Assembly: GCA_024449915.1 (NCBI GenBank) | Contig: JAMZAV010000004.1 | Location: 62,001 to 126,000 of the forward strand | Direction: 5' to 3' | DNA: 64,000 nucleotides | Origin: Sweltsa coloradensis | Taxonomy: Eukaryota > Arthropoda > Insecta > Plecoptera > Chloroperlidae | Shown here: positions 61,001 to 64,000 of the stretch, piece by piece | How positions within the stretch are numbered: position 1 is the first letter of the stretch | Layout of the letters: each line of letters opens with the position of its first letter | Made by a program: the position numbers and the translations under genes | Notes under the pieces: generated by a model | Database searches by the model: none | Told to the model about the DNA's origin: nothing | What the model saw: only the letters and a program-made list of their open reading frames with translations

Positions 61001-64000
61001 AAAGCAACAGTCGCCTAGGTAACGGAACGTACCCTTTGTGTCTGGGGGTTGGCATTTCCTAGGGTGGTGGCAGCCCTGGGGTGTGGGCCACCGAGCGCGT
61101 CAACACTTCACCGCGAACTCATTAGCCGTCGATATTGAGAGCTATTGATTGTTCCGGTTCACCATCAATTTAATTACCTCCTTTCACCGGGGCGAATCTC
61201 GGGACCTTTCTACGACGGGGGCGAATTAGAAAGTGCTAACCTGGGCGGATATTCAAGTGCCTTTGCTGATTAGTTGACTTGCGCCCATGCTTTACCTCAG
61301 AATAATGTAGCTCCTACATTAAATAACACATAAAAAATGATGGGGCAATGCAACGACATACATGTAATCCATGTTTGAATGAATAAAGAACAAGAAAACA
61401 GATATGATATCGACTTTCAATACTCGGTATCAATATAAAGTAAGTAATCGATTCATTTGTAAAAAGAATAGAGTTTTGGTGGAGGTGCCGGGTTTTTTGA
61501 TCATACTAAATTATTTCTCGTAGTTATGTCTGATGTTAAACACACGTCTGAGACGGTGTGACTCTCTTAATGTGACTTTAAATAGCTGCAGATGTACGAA
61601 CATTTTCATTTACAAATAGAAGAAGGTCTTAATGGAATTCATAACCTGAGAGAACTGTGGAGAAAGATGGGAAAAATACATATTAAAGTTCTTTGGAAAA
61701 ATCGTAATATAAAATGTTTTTAAGTATTTTTGAATTATTTTATGTATTCATACATTCATTCATTCACCACCAGGCACCATACAAAACCATTGTGTAACTA
61801 TAAGTATGAAAATGAAAAGTAAATGTAAACAATGGGTGTTCGGGTTGTTATGAAGGAACATCCATGGACTGTTAGTAGAACTCAACCCTAACTAGCATTC
61901 AACTTTTAGTGAGAAAACCCCATGGTAAAACTTTCCCTCGGCATAGCCGGTGGCTGGTTCTGACCAATGACCTCCCGCTTCACAGTCCTCAGTTCAGACA
62001 ACCTGATGTTGCTGTTGTCAAGGTTACAAGACATGATTACATTACTACACGCGCGCTTGGTGGAGTCGCCGGGTTTCACCTTAACGCCATTCTGGACGCT
62101 AAAATTGACTTCATTAAAGAGTTGCTATTTGTAACTTATTATTGAAATAACATGTATTAGACTATGAAAAATAAAAAAATAAAAAATATTGTCGCTGTTT
62201 TTTGGGGCGTACCGGCCGTTTAATTTGCATATTGCGCCTTATTGCGCTATCAAAGTCCAATTTCAAAACGGCTTTTCAGATTATCTTCATTTTTTTTAAT
62301 TAATTTCGTCATCTCTTTGTTCATATAGTGAACAAGTTTCGTAAGGTTTTGCGGAAGGGATTACAAGTTATGAATTTTTTATTTAACTCATTGAGTTGAG
62401 TGTTGGGGCAAATCGTTCTACCACCAATTTACATATTTAATTATTTTGGATTTCTGTGTACTTTTCAGCTTTTTATTTTCTGCATGTCTATATCTGGTTA
62501 TTAATTAACACAGTTTACTAAATAAAACTGAAATATTAATTTAATGGACATTTTATCCTGTAAAACCCAAAACACTGTCTGTATGTGTGAGTGTGCATTT
62601 GTTTATGTAGTCATGCAGACCATGCCTATGTTTCATTGTGGAAGAAATACAAATTGACTGAAAATATCAGAAACAAATTAAGTGATTTCAATGGAACAAG
62701 TTTCAGAGAAATGGACGAGGATAATATTAAGCAAGGAGCATGTTCGTAGTAATACGTGTTTTGAGTGCCGTTGATGCTCGGAAATGGTTGTTTGTGCCAA
62801 AAGGAGATTAATTTTGATTGTACCTAATGGAAGTTGTGAAGGTAAATACGTGATCAACTTTATGCAATTTATAAACATACCCCACCGACACTGCTTCAGC
62901 TCATACACAATTAATTCACTTAATACTACCCCAGTCCATGATTGCTAAACGTATGGTATACGTGATTGTTACCGAGTGCATGTGCATTGCATGAACATCA
63001 GGAGCCATTATCCAAGACTGTAAGTTTGAAATTTATTCAAGATACAATTTTTTATCTAACGTGTTTTTGAAAACACGTGCTATTATGTAGAAAGGAAAGA
63101 ACAATCTAATATTCATAACGTAGAGCGATCCCAAATCTAAACGAGTGGATGAAGCGTGGCAGCCAAGTACGCCATGCAGTCGGTGTGAATGCCTTAAGAT
63201 ATCAGGCACGCACAGGCGATGATTTAACCCCGACGAAACCGCGGCTGTTCCTCTTTAAAAGGTGACGTTTGCGTTGCGTGTTAAAACGTGTTTTTAGTAC
63301 CCTTGATTGTTGTTGTTTAGAACCAAAATGTGGAATATATTATTTTCGTTGTGAACGCTCATTATAAAATTAATAATAATGTCCTGGTACTATCCTGGAC
63401 AAAAACAAAATTTAATCGTTATATTTTCTCCATTCGAATCCTAATATTTGTACTGTTACATAATTTATTTCATTATTTAAAAATATATTACAAAAAGTTG
63501 AAATTTGTATTACAATATTTCGTTCACAACGTTCATTTTCTATTATATTATCAATTGGTACATATTTGCTGCTACTTACTTTGGTTAGACAAAAAATAAT
63601 TAATCATTACATTATTTTCTTTCCTTAAACCTAATTATATTTCTTGTTAGAAGATGTTTTTTTGAAAAGACAAATCGCGAAAGTTGAAATTCTAATAACA
63701 CTAATGAGTTGCCATTCGAATTGTAAATTGCACAAAAAATAAAATTGTGTATATTTAATCTCCCACTAGCATGTTATAGAACCTTTTTCGTAATTTTCTA
63801 ATCTTTTATTTGATGTCTACAAACTTATTAAGAATATGAATTAAATCCCGAAGACGGATTTAAAAAAAAAACTTCCAACTTCTTCTTTACAACGCGGAAA
63901 CAGTTCCTGGATATAAGATGTCCCTCGCAAGGGCTAAACGTGCTTAAAGTCACCTGAAGCTCATAAAACGCGAACATTAAACCCGTTTAATTTATTAGGC
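61001..64000. other. Right end of window, no recognised gene
   Basis: 61020-61290 is GC-richer (GGTGGTGGCAGCCCTGGGGT, CGGGGCGAATCTCGGGACC) but gives no product or RNA fold I recognise. At 61478-61492, GGTGGAGGTGCCGGG is a scrap of the 17745/50804 hAT family. The rest is AT-rich with only short frames. Confidence 0.4.

Overview
This is nuclear DNA from an animal. The genes have several exons with GT-AG introns, most of the sequence is transposon-filled intron, and the recognisable products are metazoan. The very frequent TAGGCCTA-type words and the mix of tRNA-derived SINEs, TTAA-flanked and hAT-like miniature elements suggest a marine deuterostome, perhaps an echinoderm. I hold that loosely, because no gene here is diagnostic.

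Genes from left to right. (1) The last exon of a CIMIP2/FAM166-type ciliary microtubule inner protein, + strand, 1881-2063. (2) A candidate tRNA-Asn, - strand, 3389-3460. (3) KYAT3, kynurenine aminotransferase 3, - strand, eight coding exons from 27221 down to 4294. All splice phases join and give 452 codons. (4) XRCC2, a RAD51 paralogue, + strand, one coding exon 31753-32601, head to head with KYAT3. (5) SCFD2, a Sec1/Munc18-family protein, - strand, 41846-43695, apparently without introns and broken by about three frameshifts. (6) RPS23, + strand, four exons 44184-48899, head to head with SCFD2 and complete at 143 residues. Nothing right of 49 kb looks like a cellular gene.

The rest is layered mobile DNA. 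Several bodies (called A, B, D and E here) share a 3' end with a small hairpin, then CTAG or CTAA followed by T, and carry their 5' end sequence inverted just inside that 3' end. This is the layout of Helentron-type Helitrons. There are also four TTAA-flanked elements (9117, 22637, 24388, 49582), at least five hAT-like elements with 8-bp duplications (11383, 17745, 50075, 50804, 55559), a PIF/Harbinger-like element (44783), two SINE families with heads resembling tRNA, a third SINE family (C) with exact target duplications, and several non-LTR retrotransposon remnants. Two large palindromes stand out: 13092-16795 inside KYAT3 intron 3, and a 6.8-kb element with long inverted ends at 34673-41445 that splits a SINE.

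The intervals about 27950-31000 and 34400-43200 look like poorly corrected consensus. Homopolymers are distorted, repeat copies are ragged, and SCFD2 shifts frame at homopolymers. Readings there are less reliable.

The genes do not form one pathway: they cover tryptophan metabolism, homologous recombination, vesicle tethering, translation and cilia. The structural links are two head-to-head pairs (KYAT3/XRCC2 and SCFD2/RPS23) and a SINE whose target duplication copied a KYAT3 splice donor.
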